A stretch of 64,000 nucleotides of DNA. It comes from a virus. The position numbers and the translations under genes were made by a program. Where the stretch lies: IMG/VR virus record IMGVR_UViG_3300000101_000008, positions 37,269-101,268 of that record; one strand, written 5' to 3'. Under the pieces are notes generated by a model that saw only the letters and a program-made list of their open reading frames with translations, ran no database searches and was not told the DNA's origin. Positions 44,368 through 53,307 of the stretch are shown in pieces. The stretch's first letter is position 1; the number at the start of each line of letters is the position of its first letter.

Positions 44368-44370
44368 ATA
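44363..44370 (+). promoter_or_regulatory. Late-type box AATAAATA, leaderless position
   Basis: GCAATAAATATCTACATG: the box overlaps the stop of the previous gene and ends 6 bases before the ATG at 44376. It places part of the glycan island under late control. Confidence 0.6.
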
Positions 44371-44375
44371 TCTAC

Positions 44376-45137
44376 ATGAACGTAGTATTAGTAACCGGCG
44401 GCTTTGATCCGCTACACTCAGGACACATAGAATATTTTATAGAAGCAAAGAAACTCGGCGACAAACTTGTTGTTGGTGTTAATACAGATGCTTGGTTAAA
44501 ACGCAAGAAAGGTCGTCCGTTTATGCCCGGCGGCGAACGCATTTCAATTATAAAAAACTTATCAATGGTTGATCATTGTTTGTTATTTGGTGACGATGAC
44601 GATAGTGCTATTGAAGCAATAAACAATGTTAGACTGTTATATCCTGATGCACATATCATATTTGCAAACGGCGGAGATAGAACATCTGAGAATATTCCAG
44701 AGATGGAAGCAGATGTAGAAAATATTTCTTTTAAATTCGGCGTAGGCGGAGAGATCAAAGCCAACAGTAGTAGTTGGATACTTGACGAGTGGAAAACACA
44801 AAAGACTGAACGTGATTGGGGCTATTGGCGTGTACTAGATGACAAGCCAGACAAAGGTTACAAAGTAAAAGAGCTTGTAATATATCCAGGTAAATCACTC
44901 AGTGATCAAAAACACTTTAAGCGTTCAGAAGAATGGAATGTGCTAGAAGGCACAGTTAAAATGGACACTGAATGGAATAGTATACAAAGTAGTATAATAC
45001 TAGAACCAAAAAGTAGAACATTTGAAATTGGTGAACAAGTTTGGCATAAGGCAAGCAATCCTGGAACAGAGAACACTCATATACTAGAAGTACAATGGGG
45101 CGACTGTTATGAAGAAGATATAGAAAGAAGAGATTAA
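44376..45137 (+). CDS. Cytidylyltransferase-like / cupin fusion protein
   Basis: This is a 253-residue two-domain protein. Residues 1-~130 are a nucleotidyltransferase of the glycerol-phosphate cytidylyltransferase / RfaE type: GGFDPLHSGHIEYF carries the HxGH motif, and GGDRTSENIPE the later strand. Residues ~165-253 form a cupin like the end of mannose-6-phosphate isomerases (LVIYPGKSLSDQKHFKRSEEW, QVWHKASNPG). It probably activates a sugar phosphate or polyol phosphate with CTP or ATP for the island. The start sits on the predicted transcription start and has no ribosome site. It overlaps the next gene by one base. Confidence 0.75.
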   Translation: MNVVLVTGGFDPLHSGHIEYFIEAKKLGDKLVVGVNTDAWLKRKKGRPFMPGGERISIIKNLSMVDHCLLFGDDDDSAIEAINNVRLLYPDAHIIFANGGDRTSENIPEMEADVENISFKFGVGGEIKANSSSWILDEWKTQKTERDWGYWRVLDDKPDKGYKVKELVIYPGKSLSDQKHFKRSEEWNVLEGTVKMDTEWNSIQSSIILEPKSRTFEIGEQVWHKASNPGTENTHILEVQWGDCYEEDIERRD

Positions 45138-45808
45138 TGAAAGTATTCATAGGCTACGAACCAAGAGAAGATATGGCTTATCAAGTGTGTAAACATAGCA
45201 TACTAAAGCATCAACCCGATGCAGATGTACGTCCACTAGTACAAAAAGAATTAAGACAAGCAGGATGGTACAAGCGTCCTGAAGATAAACTTGCATCAAC
45301 AGAATTTACATTTACACGTTTCTTAGTACCAGAGCTTGCTAACTATAAAGGCTGGGCTTTGTTTATGGATTGTGATATGTTGCTTACAACAGACATTAAA
45401 GAATTATTTGATCAAGCAGATGACAAGTATGCTGTTATGTGTGTGCAACATGATTACACACCTAAAGAAAGCACAAAGATGGATGGGCAAAAGCAAACTA
45501 TCTATCCACGAAAGAACTGGTCAAGTGTTGTGTTATGGAACTGTAGTCATCCTAGTAATAAAGTTGTTGACCAAGATCAAGTTAACAGTTTAGAATTAAA
45601 TGGTGCATACTTTCATAGGTTTAGTTGGCTACAAGATGAAGAAATTGGCGAACTAGATCATACATGGAACTACTTAGTAGGTGTGTACGACGATATTGAA
45701 AAACCTAAATTAATTCATTTCACTGAAGGAGGTCCTTGGTTTGAAAACTATAGAGACTGTCAGTTTAATGAATTATGGAAACAAGAACTGTATGATATGT
45801 TTAAGTAA
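45137..45808 (+). CDS. DxD glycosyltransferase (GT-A type), copy 1
   Basis: This 223-residue protein has an N-terminal KVFIGYEPREDMAYQVCKHS strand-helix. GWALFMDCDMLLTTDI (about residues 72-87) provides the DxD metal site. Later come the acidic KPKLIHFTEGGPWFENY segments, in which His and Gly follow as in GT8-type enzymes. It would transfer a sugar from a nucleotide-sugar donor to an unknown acceptor. It overlaps both its neighbours. Three other DxD proteins of the same general type are in the island (46565, 48165, and 48854 on the minus strand). Confidence 0.75.
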   Translation: MKVFIGYEPREDMAYQVCKHSILKHQPDADVRPLVQKELRQAGWYKRPEDKLASTEFTFTRFLVPELANYKGWALFMDCDMLLTTDIKELFDQADDKYAVMCVQHDYTPKESTKMDGQKQTIYPRKNWSSVVLWNCSHPSNKVVDQDQVNSLELNGAYFHRFSWLQDEEIGELDHTWNYLVGVYDDIEKPKLIHFTEGGPWFENYRDCQFNELWKQELYDMFK

Positions 45809-46568
45809 AAATAAAACAGATCAATATATAAACATGTTTGCTAAAAGTGCAAACTTGCCTATATACGACTATAGCGACTTTCCAGACAATGTCCCTATTG
45901 TAATACGTAGCATGGGCAAACGAAAACTTATACACGAATGTTGGAAGAACAAAAGAGACTTTTACTATATGGATAGTGGTTATGTAGGAAACTACAAGTC
46001 ATCAATAAATCCAAACGGTTGGAAACAATGGCATCGTATAGTAAAGAATGATGTACAACACAACGAAATAATAGACAGACCAAACGACAGATGGAACCGA
46101 CTACAACAAGCAATACACAAACCTAAGAAAGGTGGCGCACATATATTACTTGTTACACCTAGTGAAAAGCCTTGTAAGTTTTATGGTATTGATAGAGATC
46201 AATGGGTCAAAGATACTGTTAACGAAATAGAAAAGCATACAGATAGAACTATTATAATTAGAGACAAAGCACCACGACAAAGTCGTATAGACAAAACTAT
46301 ATATGATGACTTAGACAACTGTCATGCAATGGTTACATATCAAAGCATAGCGGCAGTAGAAAGTGTGTTATATGGCGTCTCAGCGTTTACTACAGCGCCT
46401 ACAGCGGCTGATCCAGTGTGCGATAAGGATATTAGTCGTATTGAAAGTCCAACACAACAAGACTCGCATAAAGTATATAAATGGGCATGTCACTTAGCAT
46501 ACGGACAATTCCATAATGAAGAATTACAAAACGGTACAGCACATAGAATAATAAAGGGCCTAGTATGA
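45792..46568 (+). CDS. KpsC/KpsS-like glycosyltransferase, paralogue B
   Basis: This 258-residue protein is shorter than its three relatives. It has GGAHILLVTPSEKP, then DTVNEIEKHTDRTIIIRDK (the usual RxHP is replaced by RDKAPR), and CHAMVTYQSIAAVESVLYGV. It ends with WACHLAYGQFHNEELQNG. The missing His-Pro could reduce or change activity. The start at 45792 overlaps the end of the DxD transferase by 17 bases; ATGs at 45741 and 45768 would overlap more and have no better ribosome site. It overlaps the next gene by four bases. Confidence 0.6.
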   Translation: MICLSKNKTDQYINMFAKSANLPIYDYSDFPDNVPIVIRSMGKRKLIHECWKNKRDFYYMDSGYVGNYKSSINPNGWKQWHRIVKNDVQHNEIIDRPNDRWNRLQQAIHKPKKGGAHILLVTPSEKPCKFYGIDRDQWVKDTVNEIEKHTDRTIIIRDKAPRQSRIDKTIYDDLDNCHAMVTYQSIAAVESVLYGVSAFTTAPTAADPVCDKDISRIESPTQQDSHKVYKWACHLAYGQFHNEELQNGTAHRIIKGLV

Positions 46569-47257
46569 AATTAAAATTTGTTACAAGTATATCAAAAAAC
46601 TATTGGAAAGGCGTTGGCAAGCATTGTATTAGCACATGGGACTTACCCGGCAAAGTAGAAATATATATTGACCAACACGAAGGTGATGTTGAATGGTTTA
46701 ACGAATTGCCTTTTAACAAAAGATTGTTACATGTACCTGCATTAGATGTTGACAGCGAGTTTGATGTTAATACTAAAATAAGAAAGTTCTGGGGTAAAAG
46801 TGTAGCACAAATACATGCTATAAAAAATAGACAAGAGGACGAAAGAATAATTTGGTTAGACGCAGACATAGAACAAATGCGTAAAGTGCCCGAAGAAGCA
46901 TTTAGTTTTCCATTTATAAATCCAGTTGCTATGATGCAAAGTAATAATTCACACCCTGACTGTTACGAATCAGGACTTGTATTGTTTAATGAAGAATACG
47001 AAAAATTAACATTATGGTCAAACAAGTATTGGGCATTTTGGAATGATCAAAACAAACTAGAAAGTTTACACAAACCTTATGATGCTATTGTACTTGGTAA
47101 CTTTGCTAAAGGTGAAAAAGCAGGCTTCTTAAATTTATGTGACGATGTATGTGAAAATGTAAATGCATTAGAAAATACACGCTTTAGTTTATATTTCAAA
47201 CATCATATTAATAAAACTAATAAAGACAAACTTAAACATACATTGGCATCAACATGA
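46565..47257 (+). CDS. DxD glycosyltransferase-like protein, copy 2
   Basis: This 230-residue protein starts KLKFVTSISKNYWKGVG. It has the DxD-type site in ERIIWLDADIEQMRKVP (about residues 93-109) and a downstream NSHPDCYESGLVLFNEEYE segment. The fold would be GT-A. The same motif layout occurs in the 48165 protein, so these two are probably paralogues. It overlaps KpsC/S-like genes by 4 bases on both sides (ATGA), supporting coupled synthesis and perhaps paired action. Sugar and acceptor unknown. Confidence 0.65.
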   Translation: MKLKFVTSISKNYWKGVGKHCISTWDLPGKVEIYIDQHEGDVEWFNELPFNKRLLHVPALDVDSEFDVNTKIRKFWGKSVAQIHAIKNRQEDERIIWLDADIEQMRKVPEEAFSFPFINPVAMMQSNNSHPDCYESGLVLFNEEYEKLTLWSNKYWAFWNDQNKLESLHKPYDAIVLGNFAKGEKAGFLNLCDDVCENVNALENTRFSLYFKHHINKTNKDKLKHTLAST

Positions 47258-48168
47258 AATCTGTAAGAATTTACTACGCAGGTATTCCCGCACATAATAA
47301 AAATTTAGAAAAAAGACAAGTTCTAACAAGTTTCCATAATGGCGTAGGCACTGATGGAGAAAGTTTAGAAATTCAAACACCTAACTGGGAACCAAGTGAC
47401 TTAGGTGTTATACAAGGATGGGTACATGCAAATAGCGGTAGTACTCCACACTTAATGTTTCGCAGACAAGTAATACAACAACAAAAACTTATTGGCAAAC
47501 ATACACTTGCTATTGATAGTAATTTATTCTTATATAGAGATCCAGGTAATACTAAACAGTATCTACGTTTTAGTTTAGATGATGTATTTCCAACCACAGG
47601 TAATTACTTTACAGATAATGTAGACCCTACACGCTGGCAACAATTAAAACGCAACTTAGGTTTTGATTTGCACCCGTGGACTAACAAAGGCAAGCACATA
47701 CTATTATGTTTACAACGCAATGGCGGTTGGAGCATGGGCGGATATGACGTAATGGATTGGTGTAATAAAACTATTAAAGAAATACAACAACACACTGATA
47801 GAGATATTATAGTTAGAGCGCACCCTGGAGATAAGAAAGCAAAACAATACTTGACTTTGAACTATCCGGGTGTTAAGATAAGCACAGCACCGTCTATATT
47901 AGACGATTTTAGAAAATGCTGGGCAGTAGTTACATACAACAGTAGCCCAGGCGTAGCGGCGGCGATAGAGGGTATTCCTGTGTTTATAACAGACCCTAAT
48001 GCTAAAGTTAGTCAAGCATATGATGTAGGCAATACAGATTTAAGTCAACTAGACAATCCAATACGTCCTGAAAGACAACAGTGGATTGAAAAACTAGCAA
48101 TGAGTCATTTTAATTTTGCAGATTTAGAAAAAGGAACTGCATGGAATATTATTAAGGAGTACCTATGA
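47254..48168 (+). CDS. KpsC/KpsS-like glycosyltransferase, paralogue C
   Basis: This 304-residue protein has the full set of family landmarks: HPWTNKGKHILLCLQRNGG, then EIQQHTDRDIIVRAHPGDKK with the His-Pro, and CWAVVTYNSSPGVAAAIEGIPV. It ends MSHFNFADLEKGTAW. It is closest in layout to the 43381 and 49744 proteins. It lies between two DxD transferases with 4-base overlaps at each end. Transfer of Kdo or a related acidic sugar is the working hypothesis. Confidence 0.65.
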   Translation: MKSVRIYYAGIPAHNKNLEKRQVLTSFHNGVGTDGESLEIQTPNWEPSDLGVIQGWVHANSGSTPHLMFRRQVIQQQKLIGKHTLAIDSNLFLYRDPGNTKQYLRFSLDDVFPTTGNYFTDNVDPTRWQQLKRNLGFDLHPWTNKGKHILLCLQRNGGWSMGGYDVMDWCNKTIKEIQQHTDRDIIVRAHPGDKKAKQYLTLNYPGVKISTAPSILDDFRKCWAVVTYNSSPGVAAAIEGIPVFITDPNAKVSQAYDVGNTDLSQLDNPIRPERQQWIEKLAMSHFNFADLEKGTAWNIIKEYL

Positions 48169-48872
48169 AATACGCAGGTATAACTAGTATGAATCAATCA
48201 TATTATGATCGTTGTGGTTCTAATATGTTGAATACGTTTAAGAAACATTGGTCACACTTAATAAAATTGCATGTTTATAATGAAGATAACTTCTCATTAA
48301 ATGATGATACGTTTATTGAAATGGGTTGGGACTTAGGCGATGCATACGAATCATTTCAAGCAAGACATAAAAATAAAAGAGTAAAAACATTTGCTAAAAA
48401 AGGCTTTAGTATTATACATGCTATGGATAATATTGACGCTGATAGAATTATTTGGATTGATGCAGATACAATAATTAAGAAGCCTTTTGACCTAGCAGTG
48501 TTTGGAAATATTACACAAGATAAGTTTTTAAGTTCGCATTTACAAGTATGGCATAACAAAAATGACATTGACTATTATAGTTGTGAAACAGGATTCTTTG
48601 TTTTAAATACAAGACACAAAGGCTACAAAGAGTTTTGTGATACATACAAAGACATTTATTATAATGATAAACGTGAAGGTATGCGTAGATTTTATGATGG
48701 AGAAATTTACGGTAAAACTGTACAAGCAATGCACAGTAGAAACTTTAAAATGTATAATATGACATACGGGGATCGTGTAAAAACACCTGTGCCTAGAAGT
48801 CCATTAGCACCATTTATTGAACACAATAAAGCAGGATTAAAAGAACGTATTGACTACGACTTAGTCCAATAG
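48165..48872 (+). CDS. DxD glycosyltransferase-like protein, copy 3
   Basis: This 235-residue protein starts KYAGITSMNQSYYDRCG and has DRIIWIDADTIIKKPFD (about residues 90-106) as the DxD site. Next come a YYSCETGFFVLN segment like that of GT-A acceptor regions, and EIYGKTVQAMHS. It is probably a paralogue of the 46565 protein. Its last 19 bases overlap the convergent minus-strand transferase, so two glycosyltransferase genes meet tail to tail here. Confidence 0.65.
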   Translation: MKYAGITSMNQSYYDRCGSNMLNTFKKHWSHLIKLHVYNEDNFSLNDDTFIEMGWDLGDAYESFQARHKNKRVKTFAKKGFSIIHAMDNIDADRIIWIDADTIIKKPFDLAVFGNITQDKFLSSHLQVWHNKNDIDYYSCETGFFVLNTRHKGYKEFCDTYKDIYYNDKREGMRRFYDGEIYGKTVQAMHSRNFKMYNMTYGDRVKTPVPRSPLAPFIEHNKAGLKERIDYDLVQ

Positions 48873-49702
48873 TCTTCTTTTCTATTAACCATTATATCTG
48901 TACGTTTGCTCTTGCCAGCAGTTTTACGATCACCTTTCATGTGATCCATCCATCTACCTAGTTCAGTATTAATTAAAGGATGTCCGCCGCCACCTGTACG
49001 TGCTTCACGCATATACATAGTAGCACTATAGTCAAATGCATTAGCATCAAATTCTTTATAATGTTTTAGTATGTGTCCAAACACATAACTGTCGTGCCAT
49101 TCTTCCAATTCAAAAATACCGTTGTCTGCATCTTCGTACATACGTTCAAACTCTTTAAGGAACTCGTGACACACAGGATGATTTAAGTTCATACCATAAA
49201 AGCCGCACTCTGGCCATGTCTGCGATCCTTTGCCTCTACCTACATATGTAATGTAAGCATTGTTAGGTAGTAAGCGAGAAAAGTCTTTGTGCTTCCAAGG
49301 ACTGTGAATAAATGTATCTGCGTCCATCCATACACACCAACCTTTGCTACGTTCACACGCATCAAACACTGCATAAGTTTTGTTAGCAAAACGTATAGCG
49401 TCCCACTTAAACTTCTTTTGCCAATCTCTTGGTCTACGTGCTTTAATATCATCTGGAGGAATACCATTTGCTTTGTCTACGTTACCCCAACGCTGTTTAA
49501 ATTTTACAAGTTTAGGTAACTCTTTAGTTGCATCTAATATTGTAATTTGTTCTGGATTAGGATTAACAGGATTACAATCTTCTGCATATACTAGCAGTTT
49601 GATCTTATCACTTACGTTCTCAGCAAATGAATCTATCATACGCTGTCCATATAATTTTAAACCCGGACGGTGAAACGTTGTAACCACAGTTATGTCTGAC
49701 AT
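48854..49702 (-). CDS. DxD glycosyltransferase-like protein on the minus strand
   Basis: This 282-residue protein starts ITVVTTFHRPGLKLYGQRM, with the DxD site WCVWMDADTFIHSPW (about residues 122-136). GSQTWPECGFYGMNLNHP follows, and its Cys-Gly-Phe region parallels the CETGFF segment of the 48165 protein. It is the only gene of the island on the minus strand. A purine-rich GAGAGAG lies upstream of the ATG. It faces away from the 49744 gene across a 41-base gap. Confidence 0.7.
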   Translation of the reverse strand: MSDITVVTTFHRPGLKLYGQRMIDSFAENVSDKIKLLVYAEDCNPVNPNPEQITILDATKELPKLVKFKQRWGNVDKANGIPPDDIKARRPRDWQKKFKWDAIRFANKTYAVFDACERSKGWCVWMDADTFIHSPWKHKDFSRLLPNNAYITYVGRGKGSQTWPECGFYGMNLNHPVCHEFLKEFERMYEDADNGIFELEEWHDSYVFGHILKHYKEFDANAFDYSATMYMREARTGGGGHPLINTELGRWMDHMKGDRKTAGKSKRTDIMVNRKEDYWTKS

Positions 49703-49716
49703 TATACTCTCTCTTG

Positions 49717-49722
49717 TAAATA
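49717..49722 (+). promoter_or_regulatory. Late-type box TGTAAATA before paralogue D
   Basis: CTTGTAAATAGCTTATAGG lies in the gap between the divergent 48854 and 49744 genes. The predicted start near 49728 gives a leader of about 16 bases with ATAGGAA. Confidence 0.45.
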
Positions 49723-49743
49723 GCTTATAGGAATATTTAACTT

Positions 49744-50592
49744 ATGAGATTCAGTTTATGGACACAATATGGCGCACAGAATAGCAGATCGGTTTTTGAT
49801 GCCTTTGCTCACAGCCTTGTGGTTGCTGGGCATGATGTTTTGTATAATACTAGTGGCTGTGACGTTGACGTCATTTGGAGTGTTCTTTGGAGTGGTAGAA
49901 TGGCTCCAAACGAAAATATCTGGAAGCAAGCAGTACAACAATCGAAACCGATAATAGTTTTAGAGGTCGGCGGCATAAGAAGAGGTACAACATGGAAGGT
50001 TGGACTCAATGGCATTAATAGGGACGCTTACTTTGGCCCTAGTAGCACAGATAGCAATCGTGCTAACAGTTTTAACATCAAGTTAAAAGACTGGAACTAT
50101 AACGGCGAATACATTTTACTATGTGGGCAACACGACAAAAGCCTGCAATGGGCAACCATGCCTCCAATGTCTCGCTGGGTACACGACACAATAACATTCA
50201 TAAGAGCGCAAACGAAACGTCCTATCATATTTAGGCCTCATCCTAGATGCAGACTTGAAGCAATTGAAAGAGACTTCAAAGATGTAATAAGACAAGAACC
50301 GCGACAAATACTAGGTTCATATGACGACTTCGATATGAAGTTTGATAACATATGGGCTACTATAAGCTGGTCAAGCAATCCAGGCATACACAGTATTATT
50401 AATGGTGTGCCTGCATTTACAGGACCTAGCAGTCTAGCATTTGATGTTGCTGATCAAAACTTTCGCAACATAGAGAATCCTCTTTATCTAGATAGAACTA
50501 AATGGGTCAACGACTATGCTTGGACAGAATTTACTTTAGAAGAAATATCTCAGGGAATACCACTTAAACGCTTGACTTCTAAGCTAACATAG
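49744..50592 (+). CDS. KpsC/KpsS-like glycosyltransferase, paralogue D
   Basis: This 282-residue protein has NYNGEYILLCGQHDKSLQW, then RPIIFRPHPRCRLEAIE with the His-Pro, and WATISWSSNPGIHSIINGVP. It ends with YAWTEFTLEEISQGIP, the same block order as paralogues A and C. It ends the glycan island. Its 3' end contains the -35 element of the next gene's promoter. Like the others it has no signal peptide or membrane helix, so it should work at the cytoplasmic face of the inner membrane or on phage proteins. Confidence 0.65.
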   Translation: MRFSLWTQYGAQNSRSVFDAFAHSLVVAGHDVLYNTSGCDVDVIWSVLWSGRMAPNENIWKQAVQQSKPIIVLEVGGIRRGTTWKVGLNGINRDAYFGPSSTDSNRANSFNIKLKDWNYNGEYILLCGQHDKSLQWATMPPMSRWVHDTITFIRAQTKRPIIFRPHPRCRLEAIERDFKDVIRQEPRQILGSYDDFDMKFDNIWATISWSSNPGIHSIINGVPAFTGPSSLAFDVADQNFRNIENPLYLDRTKWVNDYAWTEFTLEEISQGIPLKRLTSKLT

Positions 50593-50600
50593 CGTATACT
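50572..50600 (+). promoter_or_regulatory. Sigma70-type promoter, leaderless position, before 50607
   Basis: TTGACT (50572-50577), 17 bases, TATACT (50595-50600). The -10 ends 7 bases before the ATG at 50607, so the predicted start is the A of the ATG. There is no ribosome site. Confidence 0.7.
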
Positions 50601-50606
50601 AACACT

Positions 50607-51839
50607 ATGGAAACATTAGAAGATTGCATAGAACATCTTGTCGGAATACAGTCAAGAGAAACAGATAAGTTTGATATAGATAGTAGCGACTATAACTTAC
50701 TTACTAGCCTCGCCCGCCAGACCTTCAAAGGCACAGCATATACAGATAGGCAAGCAGAACTTGCTAAACAAAAACTGTTGCAATATAAAGATCAGTTTGA
50801 TGCTAACGGATATAACATTGATGATTCTTATAGTAATTTAAGAATGCCGTTACGTTCAATAGACAGAAGTCGTTGGGTTAAAGTATTTGACGAAGAACAT
50901 TTAATTTCAGATGAAGAAGGACCTTGGATAGGTGTAAGATTTATTTTTCAAAAGAAACTAATAACTGCTATTGAAAGAATGAATAAGTTTCTAGGCGAAG
51001 GCTTATACGACAAAGTAGAAAAGATACACTACTTTAAATTTAATGAAAACACATGCTACGAAATAATTAATACATTTAATGAAAACAACAACTTTGAAGT
51101 TGAGGATCAGTTACTAGAATATTATGAGAAGTTATTAGAAATGAAAAAAAATCAAGACAAATACGTACCGGGAATATATTCGTTTAAACTAAAAAATTTA
51201 CATGAGAAAAGTTTTAACTTTGCTATTAGCAGTATAGGTGAACCTAATATAGATAACCTATGTAACTATTACGACAAAAAAGATCAGTTTGGATTAGAAC
51301 ATTTTGATCAAGAAGAGTTACAACAAAGTTTAAAATCATTAACTCCGCTTGCACAAAAAGTAGTAAACAGAAGTCAAGCAAGTATATTTGTAAACAATAA
51401 AGAACACACTGTTAACAATCTTGCTGAAGTAGTATTAGAGTTATATAGATTTCCGTTAGTTATTGTACTACATGAAGATACTTGCTACGATCATTTAACA
51501 CAATTTAATAAGGCCTTTCAAAATATTATACCTAGCGAACGCATGTCTGTAATGTTTAGATTAGATAATACTCCAGAAGGAAAACCGTTTAACGAATACA
51601 TTAAACAACACAATATTAATAATGTGGTTGACAAAGACACAAAAATAGTGTATATTAGTAGTAATAAAATACCGAAACCACTTTTAAAAAGTGAATGGTT
51701 TCCTAGCGCGGCTATAACAACATTTGCTGGAAAAGCATATGGTGATGCAAAAACTAGTACATACATAGGAGAATTAGATTTGATAATACATTATGACAAT
51801 CAGCTTAGTCCTTTTATGAGAAAAATTGAGACGATATAA
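50607..51839 (+). CDS. Hypothetical early protein upstream of uvsW
   Basis: This 410-residue alpha/beta protein has no motif I recognise. It has an acidic N-terminus, a PWIGVRFIFQKKLITAIERM segment (about residues 107-126) and a charged helical middle. The C-terminal half is more globular (FPLVIVLHEDTCYDHL, TKIVYISSNKIPKPLLKSEW). Its stop abuts the uvsW ATG, so it is cotranscribed with that helicase. The promoter is sigma70-like and the mRNA is predicted to be leaderless. A role in replication or recombination with UvsW is inferred from linkage. Confidence 0.65.
   Translation: METLEDCIEHLVGIQSRETDKFDIDSSDYNLLTSLARQTFKGTAYTDRQAELAKQKLLQYKDQFDANGYNIDDSYSNLRMPLRSIDRSRWVKVFDEEHLISDEEGPWIGVRFIFQKKLITAIERMNKFLGEGLYDKVEKIHYFKFNENTCYEIINTFNENNNFEVEDQLLEYYEKLLEMKKNQDKYVPGIYSFKLKNLHEKSFNFAISSIGEPNIDNLCNYYDKKDQFGLEHFDQEELQQSLKSLTPLAQKVVNRSQASIFVNNKEHTVNNLAEVVLELYRFPLVIVLHEDTCYDHLTQFNKAFQNIIPSERMSVMFRLDNTPEGKPFNEYIKQHNINNVVDKDTKIVYISSNKIPKPLLKSEWFPSAAITTFAGKAYGDAKTSTYIGELDLIIHYDNQLSPFMRKIETI
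51628..51656 (+). promoter_or_regulatory. Possible internal sigma70-type promoter for uvsW
   Basis: TTGACA (51628-51633), 17 bases, TATATT (51651-51656), inside the end of the 50607 gene and about 180 bases before uvsW. It may be chance in this AT-rich DNA. Confidence 0.3.
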
Positions 51840-53303
51840 ATGGCAACATGTAGACTAATTATTGAAGATGAAGTAAACATTAAACTAGAAGGACTAGAAG
51901 TTGACGTACGAAGGAAGCTCGCGAATGCTCTCAAGTTTGAAGTGCCTTACGCAAAGTACATGCCACAATATAAACTTGGTCGCTGGGATGGAAAAGTTGC
52001 TTTCTTTGGCATTGGCGGTACTGGTTATGTCAATCATCTTGACGTTGTTAGTCAAGTTCTACAAAAGAATAATGTTGAAATAATAGATATTCAAGACAAT
52101 AGACATCCTATACAATTAGACTTTACGCCAGTAACAGAACGTTATTGGGCTGATCAAAATGTACGTTGGCCAAAAGGTCATCCAGCAGAAGGCGAAGAGA
52201 TTATTCTACGTGACTATCAAGTAGAGTCAATTAATAACTTTTTAAAACATCCACAGAGCTTGCAACAGATTGCTACTGGTGCAGGTAAAACAATTACTAC
52301 AGCAACACTTTCACATATAACTGAGCCGTATGGACGTAGTCTTATTATTGTGCCTAACAAGAGTCTTGTTACACAAACGGAGGAAGACTACATTAACTGC
52401 GGACTCGATGCTGGGGTGTACTTCGGCGACAGAAAAGAGTTAGGTAAGACTCACACTATTTGCACTTGGCAGAGTTTGAATATACTCGACAAGAAGCACA
52501 AGGACGGAACAGCAGTATTATCATTAGCTGAGTTCTTAGATGGTGTAAGCACTATTATTGTCGACGAAGTACACCAGGCTAAAGCAGAAGTACTAAAGAA
52601 TTTACTTACACGTAATTTAAAGAACGCTCCAATACGTTGGGGACTAACAGGAACAATACCAAGAGAGAAGTTTGAATTTGAAAGTATTCATGCTAGTCTA
52701 GGTCCTGTGATTGGACAAATTAGTGCTAAAGAACTGCAAGACAAAGGTGTACTATCACAATGTCATGTTAATGTAGTTCAACTATTAGATGTAGTAGCAC
52801 ACAGTAACTATCAAGAAGAATTAAAATATCTAACAACAAATCAGGCAAGACTAGAATATATAGGCAAATTATTAAGCACAGTAAAAGAATCAGGAAACAC
52901 ACTTATACTTGTAGATAGAATTAGTGCTGGAGAAATACTTCAACAACTAATACCAGGTAGTGTGTTTGTAAAGGGCGATGTAAAATTAAAAGATCGCAAG
53001 GAAGCATATGATGAAATCAATCAAGGAACTAACCACGTGGTTATCGCAACATATGGGGTCGCGGCTGTGGGTATTAACATACCGCGTATTTTTAATTTGG
53101 TTCTTATTGAGCCTGGCAAAAGTTTTGTCCGGGTAATTCAAAGTATTGGTAGAGGCGTAAGAAAGGCAAAGGACAAGGACTTTGTGCAAATTTGGGATAT
53201 CACGTCATCGTGCAAATTTGCAAAGAGACATTTAACACAACGTAAAAAATTCTATAAGGAAGCAGAGTATCCATTCACTATAGAAAAAGTAGACTGGAAC
53301 TAA
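51840..53303 (+). CDS. uvsW: DNA/RNA helicase UvsW
   Basis: This 487-residue superfamily 2 helicase has an N-terminal DNA-binding region (YAKYMPQYKLGRWDGKVAFF). The Q-like RDYQVESINNF is followed by motif I QIATGAGKT (about residues 142-150) and motif II IIVDEVHQ (about 239-246). Motif III is WGLTGTIPR and motif VI is QSIGRGVRKAKD. T4 UvsW is 503 residues; it unwinds R-loops and branched DNA and shifts replication from origin to recombination mode. Its start follows the previous stop directly with no clear ribosome site, suggesting coupled translation. Confidence 0.95.
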   Translation: MATCRLIIEDEVNIKLEGLEVDVRRKLANALKFEVPYAKYMPQYKLGRWDGKVAFFGIGGTGYVNHLDVVSQVLQKNNVEIIDIQDNRHPIQLDFTPVTERYWADQNVRWPKGHPAEGEEIILRDYQVESINNFLKHPQSLQQIATGAGKTITTATLSHITEPYGRSLIIVPNKSLVTQTEEDYINCGLDAGVYFGDRKELGKTHTICTWQSLNILDKKHKDGTAVLSLAEFLDGVSTIIVDEVHQAKAEVLKNLLTRNLKNAPIRWGLTGTIPREKFEFESIHASLGPVIGQISAKELQDKGVLSQCHVNVVQLLDVVAHSNYQEELKYLTTNQARLEYIGKLLSTVKESGNTLILVDRISAGEILQQLIPGSVFVKGDVKLKDRKEAYDEINQGTNHVVIATYGVAAVGINIPRIFNLVLIEPGKSFVRVIQSIGRGVRKAKDKDFVQIWDITSSCKFAKRHLTQRKKFYKEAEYPFTIEKVDWN

Positions 53304-53307
53304 AAAT

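Noticed and set aside
49769-49954. Plus-strand ORF that looks like a membrane protein at the start of the 49744 gene
   Set aside because: It is another frame of the KpsC/S-like gene, whose motifs continue intact; the hydrophobicity is a by-product of the codon pattern.
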